From Coprenecus sp902388455 (GTDB lineage: Bacteria; Bacteroidota; Bacteroidia; Bacteroidales; UBA932): DNA of 64,000 nucleotides. The translations under genes and the position numbers were made by a program. The notes beneath the pieces are model-generated. The model made no database searches and was not told the DNA's origin. It was given only the letters and a program-made list of their open reading frames with translations. The stretch spans positions 1,736,001 through 1,800,000 of the forward strand of contig OZ007032.1 in assembly GCA_963931615.1 (NCBI GenBank), in the 5' to 3' direction. Below are positions 21,465 to 30,560 of this stretch, piece after piece. The number at the start of each line of letters is the position of its first letter. The stretch's first letter is position 1.

Positions 21465-22817
21465 ATGCAGCGCGATGCTATTGATTTCGGAACAGTAAAT
21501 ATCCCGTCCCTGTTCGGTAAGTATTTCGTAACCACACTGCTGGGGATGGTGAGCATGTCGGCGGTCACGGCCATCGACGGTATCTTCATAGGGCACGGAG
21601 TAGGCAGCGACGGTATAGCCGCCGTCAATATCTGCGTACCTGTATGGATGATATTCACCGGTCTCGGTCTGATGGCCGGAGCGGGCAGTTCCGTAGTGGC
21701 CTCGATACACCTGGCCCGCGGCAAGGTCAAGGCCGCCCGGCTCAACGTCACCCAGGCCATACTCTTCGTGACCATCATAGCCGCGCTGGTCGCAGGCCTC
21801 ATCATGACCTTTCCCGAGACCACGGCCAGGATGCTCGGCTCCTCGGAGCACCTGATGCCCCTCGTGCTGGACTACCTGCTGTGGATAGTCCCGGCCCTGC
21901 CCTTCCAGATGTGGCTCTCAGTATCGCTCTTCATCATCCGCCTGGACGGAGCGCCGCAGTACGCCATGTGGTGCTCGGTCGTAACGGCTCTGATCAACAC
22001 CGTGCTCGACTGGATCTTCATCTTCCCCCTCGACATGGGTGTCAAGGGCGCGGCCATAGCCACCGGCATCAGTATCGTCGTGGGCGGCTGCATGGGCATC
22101 GGCTACCTGTTGCTGCGGGCCAGGGTGGTGCGTCTGATCAAGTTGAAAATGAGCCGCAAGAGCATGCGCCTGAGCATGCGCAACATCGGCTATCAGTGCA
22201 AGATAGGCTCCCCCGCCCTGCTCGGAGAGGCCACCATCGCCGTCCTCATGTTTATGGGTAACCAGGTCTTCATGCGCTACCTCGGAGACGACGGCGTAGG
22301 CGCCTTCGGTGTGGCCTGCTACTACACCCCCTTCGTCTTCATGTTCGGCAACGCCGTAGCCCAGTCCGCACAGCCGATAGTCAGCTTCAACTACGGAGCC
22401 GGCAAGATGGACCGCGTCCTGTCCGTCAGCCGCCTATCTATAATCACCGCCGTCATCTGCGGCTTCGTCGGCATGATGCTCTTCGTACTCCTGCCTGGCC
22501 CCCTCGTAGGCCTGTTCATCGGCCAGGAGGGCAACGCCGCCCGCATCGCCATCAACGGCCTGCCTCTCTTCGCCCTCGGCTACATCTTCTACGTCACCAA
22601 CGTAGCCTCCATCGGCCTCCTCCAGAGCCTCGAGAAGATGAAGCCCGCCATGCTCTTCGCCTGCCTGCGCGGCCTCGTCTTCATCGTCCCGAGCTTCATC
22701 ATCATGCCCCGCCTGCTCGGCGACGCCGGCATCTGGCTCGCCATGGCCGTCTCCGAGGCCCTCACCACCGCCGCCATCGCCATTTACTACTTCCTTGGCC
22801 GTAGGAGAAATCTCTAA
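21465..22817 (+). CDS. MATE family drug/sodium antiporter
   Basis: This 450-residue integral membrane protein has about 12 membrane segments in two homologous halves. Typical MATE segments are seen: SVTAIDGIFIGHGVGSDGIAAV near the start and YYTPFVFMFGNAVAQSAQPIVSFNYGA in the second half. It should export cationic compounds using a Na+ or H+ gradient. The gene is rich in C/G-ending codons. The 36-bp gap to the gene before it holds no obvious promoter. The substrate is unknown. Confidence 0.92.
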   Translation: MQRDAIDFGTVNIPSLFGKYFVTTLLGMVSMSAVTAIDGIFIGHGVGSDGIAAVNICVPVWMIFTGLGLMAGAGSSVVASIHLARGKVKAARLNVTQAILFVTIIAALVAGLIMTFPETTARMLGSSEHLMPLVLDYLLWIVPALPFQMWLSVSLFIIRLDGAPQYAMWCSVVTALINTVLDWIFIFPLDMGVKGAAIATGISIVVGGCMGIGYLLLRARVVRLIKLKMSRKSMRLSMRNIGYQCKIGSPALLGEATIAVLMFMGNQVFMRYLGDDGVGAFGVACYYTPFVFMFGNAVAQSAQPIVSFNYGAGKMDRVLSVSRLSIITAVICGFVGMMLFVLLPGPLVGLFIGQEGNAARIAINGLPLFALGYIFYVTNVASIGLLQSLEKMKPAMLFACLRGLVFIVPSFIIMPRLLGDAGIWLAMAVSEALTTAAIAIYYFLGRRRNL

Positions 22818-22869
22818 TTTGCACTTGCGAAGTGCAAATTTTTCACATTTTTGCACTTCACAAGTGCAA
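22816..22869. promoter_or_regulatory. Two palindromes (operator candidates) before the AAA ATPase
   Basis: Palindrome 1 (22816-22840) has perfect 11-bp arms, AATTTGCACTT and AAGTGCAAATT, around GCG. Palindrome 2 (22851-22869) has 8-bp arms TTGCACTT and AAGTGCAA around CAC. They share the core TTGCACTTnnnAAGTGCAA and are 35 bp apart centre to centre. Palindrome 2 covers the expected -33 region of the promoter at 22876. The first could also act as a terminator for the MATE gene, but it has only a weak T run after it. Confidence 0.7.
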
Positions 22870-22875
22870 TTTTGC

Positions 22876-22883
22876 TATATTTG
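22876..22883 (+). promoter_or_regulatory. Predicted -7 box for the AAA ATPase gene
   Basis: TATATTTG fits TAnnTTTG. A TTTG at 22850-22853, inside the edge of palindrome 2, is a possible -33 element 22 bp upstream. The ATG follows 14 bp after the box, so the leader would be very short. Confidence 0.6.
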
Positions 22884-22897
22884 CAAAAAATTACTGC

Positions 22898-24067
22898 ATG
22901 GAAACTTTAACAGCCTTCTACAAGAAACTGCTGCGCGAAACCGACACAGGCTTCAACAGATACCTCTACTCCGATATCAACTGGCGCAACCGCATAATCG
23001 GCATCAAAGGGCCGAGGGGCTTAGGGAAAACCACACTGATGCTGCAGCACATCAAGCAGGATATGAACCCGGACGACGTGCTGTATGTCAATGCAGACGA
23101 CATCTATTTCAGCAGCCACCGCCTGCTCGACCTCGCCGGGCTTCTGGTCCAGCGGGGCATACACTATTTCTTCATCGACGAGATTCATAAATACAAGGAG
23201 TGGTCGAGGGAGCTGAAACTCATCTACGACTACTACAGCGAACTGAACGTGGTATTCTCCGGATCCTCCGTCCTGGACCTGACAAAAGGCACGTCGGACC
23301 TCAGCCGCAGGGCCGTTCTCTACCATCTCTACGGACTATCATTCAGAGAATACCTGCATCTCTACCACGATGTACGGGTACCCGTCCTCACTCTTGACGA
23401 CATCATTGCCGGCAAACCCGAAACCTTCAACATAAAGACGCCCCTGCTGCTGTTCGAGGACTATCTGAAACGTGGCTACTACCCTTTTTCCAAGGATCCT
23501 AGTTTCGAAGAAAAACTCAGACAGATCATCAACATCACGTTGGAAAACGACATTCCCGTCTTCGCCGACCTGCCGGCCTCCATGGGACGCAAGTTCAAGA
23601 AACTGCTTGCCATCATAGCCAAGAGTGTCCCCTTCAAACCCAACATGAGTAAACTCGCGGACCTCATAGGAGCCGGACGTAACCAGATGCCGGACTACTT
23701 TCAATATATTGAGGATGCAGGGATGATTGCGCAGCTCAGGGACGACACCGGCGGCATCCGCGGACTGGGTAAAGTCGAGAAGGTCTATCTGGACAATCCC
23801 AACCTTATTTACGCGCTCGCGGAAAGCGAATCAGACACCGGCAGCCTCCGCGAGACATTCTTCCTGAATCAGACCCGGGTCCGCAACCAGGTCACATCCT
23901 CCGCCATCTCCGACTTCCGGATAGGCGACCGCACCTTCGAAACCGGCGGCAAGTACAAAGGCCGCAGACAGCTCGCCTCCGCCGAAGAAGGCTACATCGT
24001 CAAGGACGGCATCGAGTTCTCCTCCGGCAACATCCTTCCGCTCTGGTGGTTCGGCCTCAACTACTGA
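22898..24067 (+). CDS. AAA ATPase with DUF4143-type C-terminal part
   Basis: This 389-residue protein has a Walker A motif GPRGLGKTTLM (near residue 35), a Walker B-like motif HYFFIDEIHKY, a sensor-like segment VVFSGSSVLDL, and a C-terminal half with YIEDAGMIAQL typical of the DUF4143/archaeal-type ATPase family. The function of the family is unknown; its members are numerous in Bacteroides and behave like mobile or accessory genes. The start at 22898 is chosen over an upstream ATG because the -7 box at 22876 lies inside the longer form. Two matching palindromes precede it. Confidence 0.88.
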   Translation: METLTAFYKKLLRETDTGFNRYLYSDINWRNRIIGIKGPRGLGKTTLMLQHIKQDMNPDDVLYVNADDIYFSSHRLLDLAGLLVQRGIHYFFIDEIHKYKEWSRELKLIYDYYSELNVVFSGSSVLDLTKGTSDLSRRAVLYHLYGLSFREYLHLYHDVRVPVLTLDDIIAGKPETFNIKTPLLLFEDYLKRGYYPFSKDPSFEEKLRQIINITLENDIPVFADLPASMGRKFKKLLAIIAKSVPFKPNMSKLADLIGAGRNQMPDYFQYIEDAGMIAQLRDDTGGIRGLGKVEKVYLDNPNLIYALAESESDTGSLRETFFLNQTRVRNQVTSSAISDFRIGDRTFETGGKYKGRRQLASAEEGYIVKDGIEFSSGNILPLWWFGLNY

Positions 24068-24599
24068 TACGCATACTGTCTGGCCATCTTTTATCTTGGT
24101 ACACCTTACTTTAACTGTTTTTGATAACAACTGGATGATAGTCAGGAACACCTTGATGATGGCGGTTCCCCGTCTTAGCATTGAGCTGGTACTTTATCTC
24201 ATAAAAAATCATAGATAAAGTAGTAACTCAGCGTTATGCCACATTTATGTGTTTACTACAAACTACTTCTGCCTTCTGTCTGTTTTGAAGCATCTCTCAT
24301 AAAGCGTTGTTGTATAGCGGCATGCCCCTCTGTGTCTGTAATTCCAACAAGCAGCATAATGCATTTAATTACTGCCGTTTAGCGAAATGTTCCTACTACA
24401 GACTGAGGGAGTTTCAATGCGGATATTGCCTGGGGCCCGCTGCTGGGTATGCTGCAGGGCAGGGTTAGATGCATGCAGATAATTTTCTCTTGTGAGTCTG
24501 TTTTAGAACCACAAGCATAAACATCAATGCTACAGTCAGTTGTAATCATCACAGCAAAACAGACTGTGAGGTGGTCTCATAACAGACTGCTGGCAGATG
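24068..24599. other. Intergenic region without a gene
   Basis: No credible coding sequence or tRNA is seen. It is more AT-rich than its surroundings. One 10-bp perfect stem (24190-24199 with 24213-24222, TACTTTATCT and AGATAAAGTA) has a 13-nt A-rich loop. The rest shows no structure I can identify, and it leads directly into the 106-bp repeat array. Confidence 0.6.
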
Positions 24600-24965
24600 C
24601 CGCAACGGCACCGAATCATGGGTTTTGCTGCCGTTGTGGAAAGGGGAGACGGAGGAAAGATGCCACACAGGGGCCTGTGGAGAGGGTACATAGGGAAAGT
24701 GGCTTCCGCAATGGCACCGAAACGTGGATTTTGCTGCCGTTGTGGAAAGGGGAGACGGAGGAAAGATGCCACACAGGGGCCTGTGGAGAGGGTACATAGG
24801 GAAAGTGGCTTCCGCAATGGCACCGAAACGTGGATTTTGCTGCCGTTGTGGAAAGGGGAGACGGAGGAAAGATGCCACACAGGGGCCTGTGGAGAGGGTA
24901 CATAGGGAAAGTGGCTTCCGCAATGGCACCGAAACGTGGATTTTGCTGCCGTTGTGGAAAGGAGG
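24600..24965. repeat. Tandem array of a 106-bp repeat, about 3.5 copies, hairpin core
   Basis: The landmark CCGTTGTGGA recurs at 24631, 24737, 24843 and 24949, an exact 106-bp period. Each unit has a core stem, CCGCAAYGGCA with TGCCGTTGTGG, around an 18-nt loop starting CCGAA, then a ~66-bp linker. The first copy has a diverged loop; the other copies are nearly identical. The core is the same as in the array at 54703-55380, but the linkers differ. The unit lacks stop codons in several frames, which creates spurious open frames on both strands. Confidence 0.9.
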
Positions 24966-25031
24966 ACGGATAATAGCCAAGAGGAGCCAGGACAAATGAT
25001 TTTTGTTACTTTTGGGGCGTGAATTAGAGTC

Positions 25032-25388
25032 ATGAATTATCTGCTGATCATATTGGGTGCCGTATCGCTGGGGCTTGGAGTGGCGGGGATGTTCCTGCCG
25101 GTGCTGCCGACCACTCCGTTCCTGCTGCTGACGGCGTGGTGCTGGATGAAGGGGTCACCGCGGCTGCATGCCTGGCTGATGGCGCATCCCAAGTTGGGGC
25201 CTTACATAAGGAACTTCCAGGAGCACAAGTGCATCTCCCGGAGGGTGAAGGTCGTCTCGGTCACGACCCTGTGGCTGACCATTGCCCTGAGTATCTTCCT
25301 GGTCCACCAGCTGTGGCTGCGAGTTCTGCTGGCCGCCATTGCCGCCGGGGTTACTGTTCACATATTGTCCTTCAAGACCAAGGAATAA
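25032..25388 (+). CDS. YbaN family (DUF454) small membrane protein
   Basis: This 118-residue protein has a short hydrophobic N-terminal segment with GVAGMFLPVLPTTPFLLLTAWCWMKGSPRLHAWL, the DUF454/YbaN signature, then HPKLGPYIRNFQEHKCISRRVK and two further membrane segments. The function is unknown in all bacteria. It stands alone between the 106-bp repeat array and a bidirectional terminator. Confidence 0.92.
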   Translation: MNYLLIILGAVSLGLGVAGMFLPVLPTTPFLLLTAWCWMKGSPRLHAWLMAHPKLGPYIRNFQEHKCISRRVKVVSVTTLWLTIALSIFLVHQLWLRVLLAAIAAGVTVHILSFKTKE

Positions 25389-25399
25389 GCATGAAAAAG

Positions 25400-25429
25400 C
25401 CCGGTCCGCAGAACTTGCAGGACCGGGCC
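25400..25429. terminator. Bidirectional terminator between ybaN-like gene and fumarase
   Basis: A 9-bp GC-rich stem, GCCCGGTCC with GGACCGGGC, is flanked by AAAAA on one side and ATTTTCC on the other. It can end both the YbaN-family gene and the convergent fumarase gene. Confidence 0.85.
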
Positions 25430-25457
25430 ATTTTCCTTAAAAATCCTGACGGCCTCC

Positions 25458-27098
25458 CTATTTGAGGACAGTCTTGAAGAAGTCGTTGCCCTTGTCGTCC
25501 ACGAGGATGAAGGCGGGGAAGTCGACTACCTCAATCTTCCAGATGGCCTCCATGCCGAGTTCGGGATACTCGAGGAGCTCGACCTTCTTGATATTGTCCT
25601 GAGCCAGGATGGCCGCGGGGCCGCCGATGCTGCCGAGGTAGAAGCCGCCGTGCTTCTTGCAGGCGTCGGTCACTTGCTGGCTGCGGTTGCCCTTGGCGAT
25701 CATGATCATGCTGCCGCCATTCTCCTGGAAGAGATCCACGTAGCTGTCCATACGGCCGGCGGTGGTGGGGCCGAAGCTGCCGGAGGGCATTCCCTCGGGG
25801 GTCTTGGCGGGGCCGGCATAGTAGATCGGGTGCTCCTTCATGTACTGAGGCAGGCCCTCACCGCTCTCGATGCGCTCTTTCAGCTTGGCGTGGGCGATGT
25901 CGCGGCCTACGATGATGGTGCCGCTGAGCAGGAGGAATGTCGATACGGGATACTGGGACAGGTCGGCGAGGACTTCCTTCATCGGGCGGTTCAGGTCTAT
26001 TTTCACACCGCCGGAATGTTTTGCGAAGCCGCCGCGCAGCTGCTCGGGAACGAGACGGATGGGGTTGCTGTCCAGGTCCTCGAGCCAGATACCGTCTTTG
26101 TTGATCTTACCCTTGATGTTGCGGTCGGCGCTGCAGGATACTCCGAGGCCGACGGGGCAGGACGCGCCGTGACGGGGCAGACGGATAACGCGGATGTCGT
26201 GGGCGAAGTACTTGCCGCCGAACTGGGCGCCGAGGCCGATGTTGCAGGCTGCCTTGAAGAGCTTCTGCTCCAGCTCGATATCGCGGAAGGCGCGGCCGAG
26301 GTCGTCACCGGTAGTGGGCAGGTTGTCGTAGTACTTGGCGGAGGCGAGCTTGACGGTCTTGAGGTTGGTCTCTGCCGATGAGCCGCCGATTACGAATGCG
26401 ATGTGGTAGGGAGGGCAGGCCGCCGTACCGAGGGTCTTCATCTTCTCGATCAGGAAGTTCTCGAGTTTCTCGGGATTGAGCAGGGCCTTGGTCTCCTGGA
26501 AGAGGAAGGTCTTGTTGGCCGAGCCGCCGCCCTTGGCGATGAACAGGAACTTGTACTCGCCGCCCTCGGTGGCGTAGATGTCCACCTGTGCGGGCAGGTT
26601 GTTGCCGGAGTTCTTCTCCTTGTACATGTCTAAGGGAAGAGTCTGGGAATAACGCAGGTTGTCAGTGGTGTAGGTGTCGTATACGCCGTGCTGCAGGGCC
26701 TCCTCGTCGCTGATGCGGGAGCCGTCGGCAGTCTTGTTCACCCATACCCTGCGGCCCTTCTTGGCCACTACGATGGCTGTACCTGTATCCTGGCAGAAAG
26801 GCAGTTTCTGGTTCTTGGCCACGTCGGCGTTGAGCAGCATGGTCAGGGCCACGGCCTTGTCGTTGCGGCTGGCCTCGGGGTCATTGAGAATCTTGGCCAC
26901 CATCTCGTTGTGCTCGGGACGGAGCATGAAGGCCACATCGTGGAAAGCCTGGCGGGCTATCAGCCTGAGTCCCTCGGGATCGACTTTCAGAATTTCCTCG
27001 CCCTCGAACTGAGCGGTAGACACATAGTCCTTGGTGACAAGATGATACTTGGTAGTATCCTCACCCATCTGGAAAAGTTCCTCGTATTTGAATTCCAT
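25458..27098 (-). CDS. Fumarate hydratase class I (iron-sulfur)
   Basis: This 546-residue class I fumarase interconverts fumarate and malate using a [4Fe-4S] cluster. The N-terminal cluster-binding domain has LPFCQDTGTAIV and FIAKGGGSANKT. The C-terminal swivel domain has YYAGPAKTPEGMPSGSFGPTTAGRMD and the end of the family (GMEAIWKIEVVDFPAFILVDDKGNDFF). It is the single-chain form, of the length seen in Bacteroides. In this group it works in the reductive branch of the TCA cycle that leads to succinate. The promoter -7 box is at 27128-27135. Confidence 0.95.
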   Translation of the reverse strand: MEFKYEELFQMGEDTTKYHLVTKDYVSTAQFEGEEILKVDPEGLRLIARQAFHDVAFMLRPEHNEMVAKILNDPEASRNDKAVALTMLLNADVAKNQKLPFCQDTGTAIVVAKKGRRVWVNKTADGSRISDEEALQHGVYDTYTTDNLRYSQTLPLDMYKEKNSGNNLPAQVDIYATEGGEYKFLFIAKGGGSANKTFLFQETKALLNPEKLENFLIEKMKTLGTAACPPYHIAFVIGGSSAETNLKTVKLASAKYYDNLPTTGDDLGRAFRDIELEQKLFKAACNIGLGAQFGGKYFAHDIRVIRLPRHGASCPVGLGVSCSADRNIKGKINKDGIWLEDLDSNPIRLVPEQLRGGFAKHSGGVKIDLNRPMKEVLADLSQYPVSTFLLLSGTIIVGRDIAHAKLKERIESGEGLPQYMKEHPIYYAGPAKTPEGMPSGSFGPTTAGRMDSYVDLFQENGGSMIMIAKGNRSQQVTDACKKHGGFYLGSIGGPAAILAQDNIKKVELLEYPELGMEAIWKIEVVDFPAFILVDDKGNDFFKTVLK

Positions 27099-27127
27099 AT
27101 CTGTTGTTATTTATTGTTTCGTGATGG

Positions 27128-27144
27128 CAAAGATAGTAATTTTG
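27128..27144. promoter_or_regulatory. Back-to-back divergent -7 boxes (fumarase / acetyltransferase)
   Basis: CAAAGATA at 27128-27135 is TATCTTTG on the minus strand, 29 bp before the fumarase ATG. TAATTTTG at 27137-27144 is a plus-strand -7 box, 30 bp before the acetyltransferase ATG. Only one base separates them, so two polymerases could not occupy both at once. Confidence 0.7.
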
Positions 27145-27174
27145 CGCACGCGATTAACCGACTGCACACACGAA

Positions 27175-27732
27175 ATGACTACTGCGAAAGAAAAAATGCT
27201 GAGCGGCGAATGGTACGACGCCGTGGGCAACCCCGAACTGACGGCGGAGCTGATGGCCTGCCGCGACAAGATCTATGAGCTCAACCGGCTGCACCCCAGG
27301 GATACAGCCACCCGCGACATCCTGCTGCGCTCGCTCATCGGCCACATGGGCCGCAATGTCGTCATCCTCTCCCCCTTCTTCTGCGACTACGGCACTCAGA
27401 TATCCATAGGTGACGACACCTATATCAATTTCAACCTGACCGTACTCGACGAGGCCCCCGTCACCATCGGCTTCCACGTCTTCATAGGTCCGGGCTGCAG
27501 CCTGCTCACCGCAGTCCATCCACTCGACGCCCAGGAGCGCAACAAGGGTACCGAGAAAGCCCTGCCCATCACCATCGGGGACAGTGTCTGGCTCGGGGGC
27601 AATGTAACCGTCCTTCCCGGAGTAACCATCGGTGAAGGTGCGGTAGTAGGTGCAGGAAGCGTCGTCACCCGCGACGTTCCGCCCCGCACCGTAGTGGCCG
27701 GCAACCCGGCCCGCATCATACGCTGGCTGTAA
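27175..27732 (+). CDS. Sugar O-acetyltransferase (maltose/galactoside acetyltransferase family)
   Basis: This 185-residue hexapeptide-repeat acetyltransferase has an N-terminal Mac domain (KEKMLSGEWYDAVGNPELTAEL) and a left-handed beta-helix ending PARIIRWL. The catalytic His is in TAVHPLDAQERNKG. It transfers acetyl from acetyl-CoA to a sugar hydroxyl; the real substrate is usually unclear. The ATG at 27175 fits the family start and the -7 box at 27137; upstream in-frame ATGs would overlap the promoter. Confidence 0.93.
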   Translation: MTTAKEKMLSGEWYDAVGNPELTAELMACRDKIYELNRLHPRDTATRDILLRSLIGHMGRNVVILSPFFCDYGTQISIGDDTYINFNLTVLDEAPVTIGFHVFIGPGCSLLTAVHPLDAQERNKGTEKALPITIGDSVWLGGNVTVLPGVTIGEGAVVGAGSVVTRDVPPRTVVAGNPARIIRWL

Positions 27733-27737
27733 TCAGC

Positions 27738-27775
27738 CGTTTTTAAACGATTATAATCGTTTATAGCCGTTTAAA
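27738..27775. promoter_or_regulatory. Palindrome cluster before the ORF6N gene
   Basis: A perfect 20-bp palindrome, TAAACGATTATAATCGTTTA, lies at 27744-27763. CGTTT or AAACG half-sites also occur at 27738, 27745, 27758 and 27769. The arrangement fits a binding site for a dimeric repressor of the ORF6N gene. It also follows the acetyltransferase stop by 12 bp, but has no T run, so it is not a terminator. Confidence 0.6.
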
Positions 27776-27829
27776 GTGCGGATTATCTGGAATGCTTTGG
27801 CTTTCTTTGCATCAAATACAAATGCTTTA

Positions 27830-28378
27830 ATGGATATGGAAAACATTGTAAATTTCAAGGATGTTGAGAAAGCCCTGCTTGAAATCCGAGGCCAAAGGGT
27901 CATTCTCGACAGTGACGTCGCAAGACTCTATGGTGTAAACACGATGCGCGTAAACGAAGCCGTGAAGAATAATCCTGACAAATTTCCTACAGGATACATT
28001 ATAGAACTTACGAAGGATGAAAAAAATGAGGTTATCGAAAATTTCGATAACCCTAAACTGAAGTTTTCTCCGGTACTTCCCAAAGCCTTCACAGAAAAGG
28101 GACTTTACATGCTCGCCACCATCCTGAAAAGTCCTAAAGCCACACAGACGACCATCGCCATCATAGAGACTTTTGCCAAAATCAAGGAACTCACCCGCAC
28201 TGTCAGCAAAATCTCCGAATCACATGACGAACAAGAGCAGAAAGGACTCATCCAACACGGAGGCGACATCCTTTCTGACCTGCTCTATCAGGAGATTCCT
28301 ATCAGCAGCACAGAGACTTCTGTAGAGCTGAACTTCGCTGTCCTAAAACTCAGGCACACCATAAAGCGGAAAAAGTAA
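27830..28378 (+). CDS. ORF6N domain protein (phage-type DNA-binding)
   Basis: This protein of about 182 residues has an N-terminal ORF6N domain (VEKALLEIRGQRVILDSDVARLYGVNTMRVNEAVKNN ... FPTGYIIELT ... LPKAFTEKGLYMLATILKS). ORF6N is related to KilA-N/Bro domains of phages and is frequent in Bacteroidota accessory regions. The role is probably DNA binding. The start may be 27830 or the second ATG at 27836. The stop codon directly abuts the stop of the convergent decayed permease gene. The local composition is more AT-rich than its neighbours, consistent with transfer. Confidence 0.88.
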   Translation: MDMENIVNFKDVEKALLEIRGQRVILDSDVARLYGVNTMRVNEAVKNNPDKFPTGYIIELTKDEKNEVIENFDNPKLKFSPVLPKAFTEKGLYMLATILKSPKATQTTIAIIETFAKIKELTRTVSKISESHDEQEQKGLIQHGGDILSDLLYQEIPISSTETSVELNFAVLKLRHTIKRKK

Positions 28379-30560
28379 TCAGTCCTCCTTGCGCAGCGCA
28401 ATGACCGGAGGAGTATTGATGGCCACGATGCTCTGGTAGAGGATGGTGAGGAAGGCAATGCCGCAGGAGAGCACTCCGGAGGCAAGGATAAGGACCCACT
28501 GGAGCCAGGCACCCGCGCTGTAGGAGAACTGACTGAGCCATACGTCGGTGAGCAGCCAGCTGACGGGAACGGAGACGACAAAGGCAATCAGCGAGAGCAG
28601 CAGGTAGGACGAGGCGATCTGACGCAGGATGAGGCCCTTATCGGCACCGAAGACCTTCTCCACGGCGATGTTGCGGCTGCGGGACCGGATGTAGTAGGTA
28701 CTCATGGCGAACAGGCCGAGGGACGAGACGAATACCGCGATGACCGTGAAGATGATGATTATCTTCTGCAGCCGGGTGTATTCCTCGAAGGTGGCGGCTA
28801 TCTCGTCCTCAATGTACGAGGCGTCGAAGGCCCCGTCAGGGCGGATGCGGCTGTACGCCTCCGCTATGCGGTCGTATGCCTCGCCATGGTCTCCGGTCAC
28901 CTTGACCAGGATATTCCATGGCGTACGGTTCTCCGGATAAACATCGTACATGTAGATCATGGCCGCCGACTGGTCCAGGAGCAGGGGACGGATCTTGAAG
29001 TCGTAGTACACTCCGGCAATAGTTCGAGTGTAATAACCTACCTTTTCGTTTCCGAACCGGACCTCAGTGGCCGTCTCCGGCAGGCCCGCCTCCTTGAAGG
29101 CATATTCATTCCAGTACCATGCCGTCTCCGCCAGGTGATTGTCGGACTTGAGCCTGAGACCGAGAATATTGAAATACGCCGAATCCCCGCGCACCAGCTG
29201 GAAGCCGAGCAGACCGCCCTGATAATACATGGTATTGTTATTCGTGCCGTACAGAGGCGTACCCTCCCCGAAACCTGCCGACTCCACGAACGGCATTGCC
29301 GAACCACGAGCGGATCTGCAGGTTGAACGAGCCGCGCACGATGTCGATAGGCTTGGCCCTTGAAATCGTCAGTGCGGGGATAATGCCCGAGAGGAAGCCT
29401 ATTACGGCGATTCCTACGACAATAAGCAGGGCTATGGGCAGGGTAATCTCCGCCAGTACCGAGAACTCATAACCGAGCAGCCGGGAGGCGTACGGGGCCA
29501 GGGCTTCGGCAATCAGCACGGCCAGCACCGTCGATACGGCGGCAAACGCTGTGGCCTCGGCAATCATCCTCCAGATAACCCCGGCCTTCCCCTCTCCGAG
29601 CAGTCTGCGGGTGGCCATCTCCTTGGCCCGCCTTCCCGACTGGGCCACGGTCAGGTTGATGTAGTTGAGCACGGCGAACAGCAGCAGGATAATGCAGGCG
29701 GCCAGCAGAATCTTCACCAACTGGCCGTCGCCCTGATTGATATTGCCTGTAAATGATTGCGAGTCATCGAAAAAATACAGGTCCCTCAAGGGGATGAAGA
29801 AGACCTTGTCCACCATATTTTCCGAATAGGCCCACCATACCTTCCCCAGATAATCCCTGATCTCCGGTATCTTGGCCTGAATATCGGAATTCGGCCAGGT
29901 CATGATGAAAGTGTCGAACCGTCCGGTGTTGCTCATCTCCTCGTCGTTCGCACCGTTGAGCTCCGTCATGATGTCGGCGCGGCACATCACATCGCAGTAC
30001 TTGATTACCGAATGGTCGATATCCTCCATAACTCCAGCCACGGTAAACGTATAATCCCCGTCCCCGACAATATTGTAAGTCAATGCCTGGCCGACAGGAT
30101 CCTTGTCGGGAAAATAAGTGTCCGCAAAACGCCGGCTTATCACGGCACTGCGGTCTGATGCCTTCCACGCCTCTATGGAGCCGCTGAGCAGACGGAAGGA
30201 GAATATGTCGAAGAACGAGCTGTCTGCGTAGGAGGTCTGTGCCGGTATCGCCGCATCATTACCGGCTATATGCAGTTCCCCGAGTCCGGTTATTCCCGAA
30301 CCTGACAGATACGAAGTGGCCTTCTCCACCTCCGGGAAATGGTCGAGGAGATGCTTCTGCAGGTAGTACGCGCTGCCGATGAAGTTCTCGTTGGCGTAGA
30401 TATAGATGCGGTCCGCATTCTCCTGGAACGCGTCGGTGGTCAGCTGCCGGCTCACGAACACTGCCAGCAGCAGCACGAAGGCCAGGGAAACTGTCAGACC
30501 GAAAAGGTTGATAAAGGCGTAGAGCCCGTTCTTGCGGATGAAGTTGAGAAACGATTTCAT
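28379..30560 (-). pseudogene. Decayed FtsX/MacB-type ABC transporter permease
   Basis: The N-terminal part (30560 to about 29295) has a membrane segment, a periplasmic MacB-PCD-like domain (YIYANENFIGSAYYLQ...) and membrane helices, then leaves frame after LQIRSWFGNA. The C-terminal part (from about 29296 down to 28379) resumes in another frame with PFVESAGFGEGTPLYG and holds the second periplasmic domain and last three membrane segments, ending NTPPVIALRKED. Compared with the homologous permease at 37482-41543, about 65-70 residues including one membrane helix are missing at the junction, so a deletion of about 200 bp with frameshift occurred. No ATP-binding partner gene is nearby. A sequencing error alone would not explain the missing segment. 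Confidence 0.85.

Noticed and set aside
24527..25033. Open frames of 90-165 residues in the 106-bp array
   Set aside because: Same cause; the repeats shift frame at each copy, so the same peptides appear in different frames.
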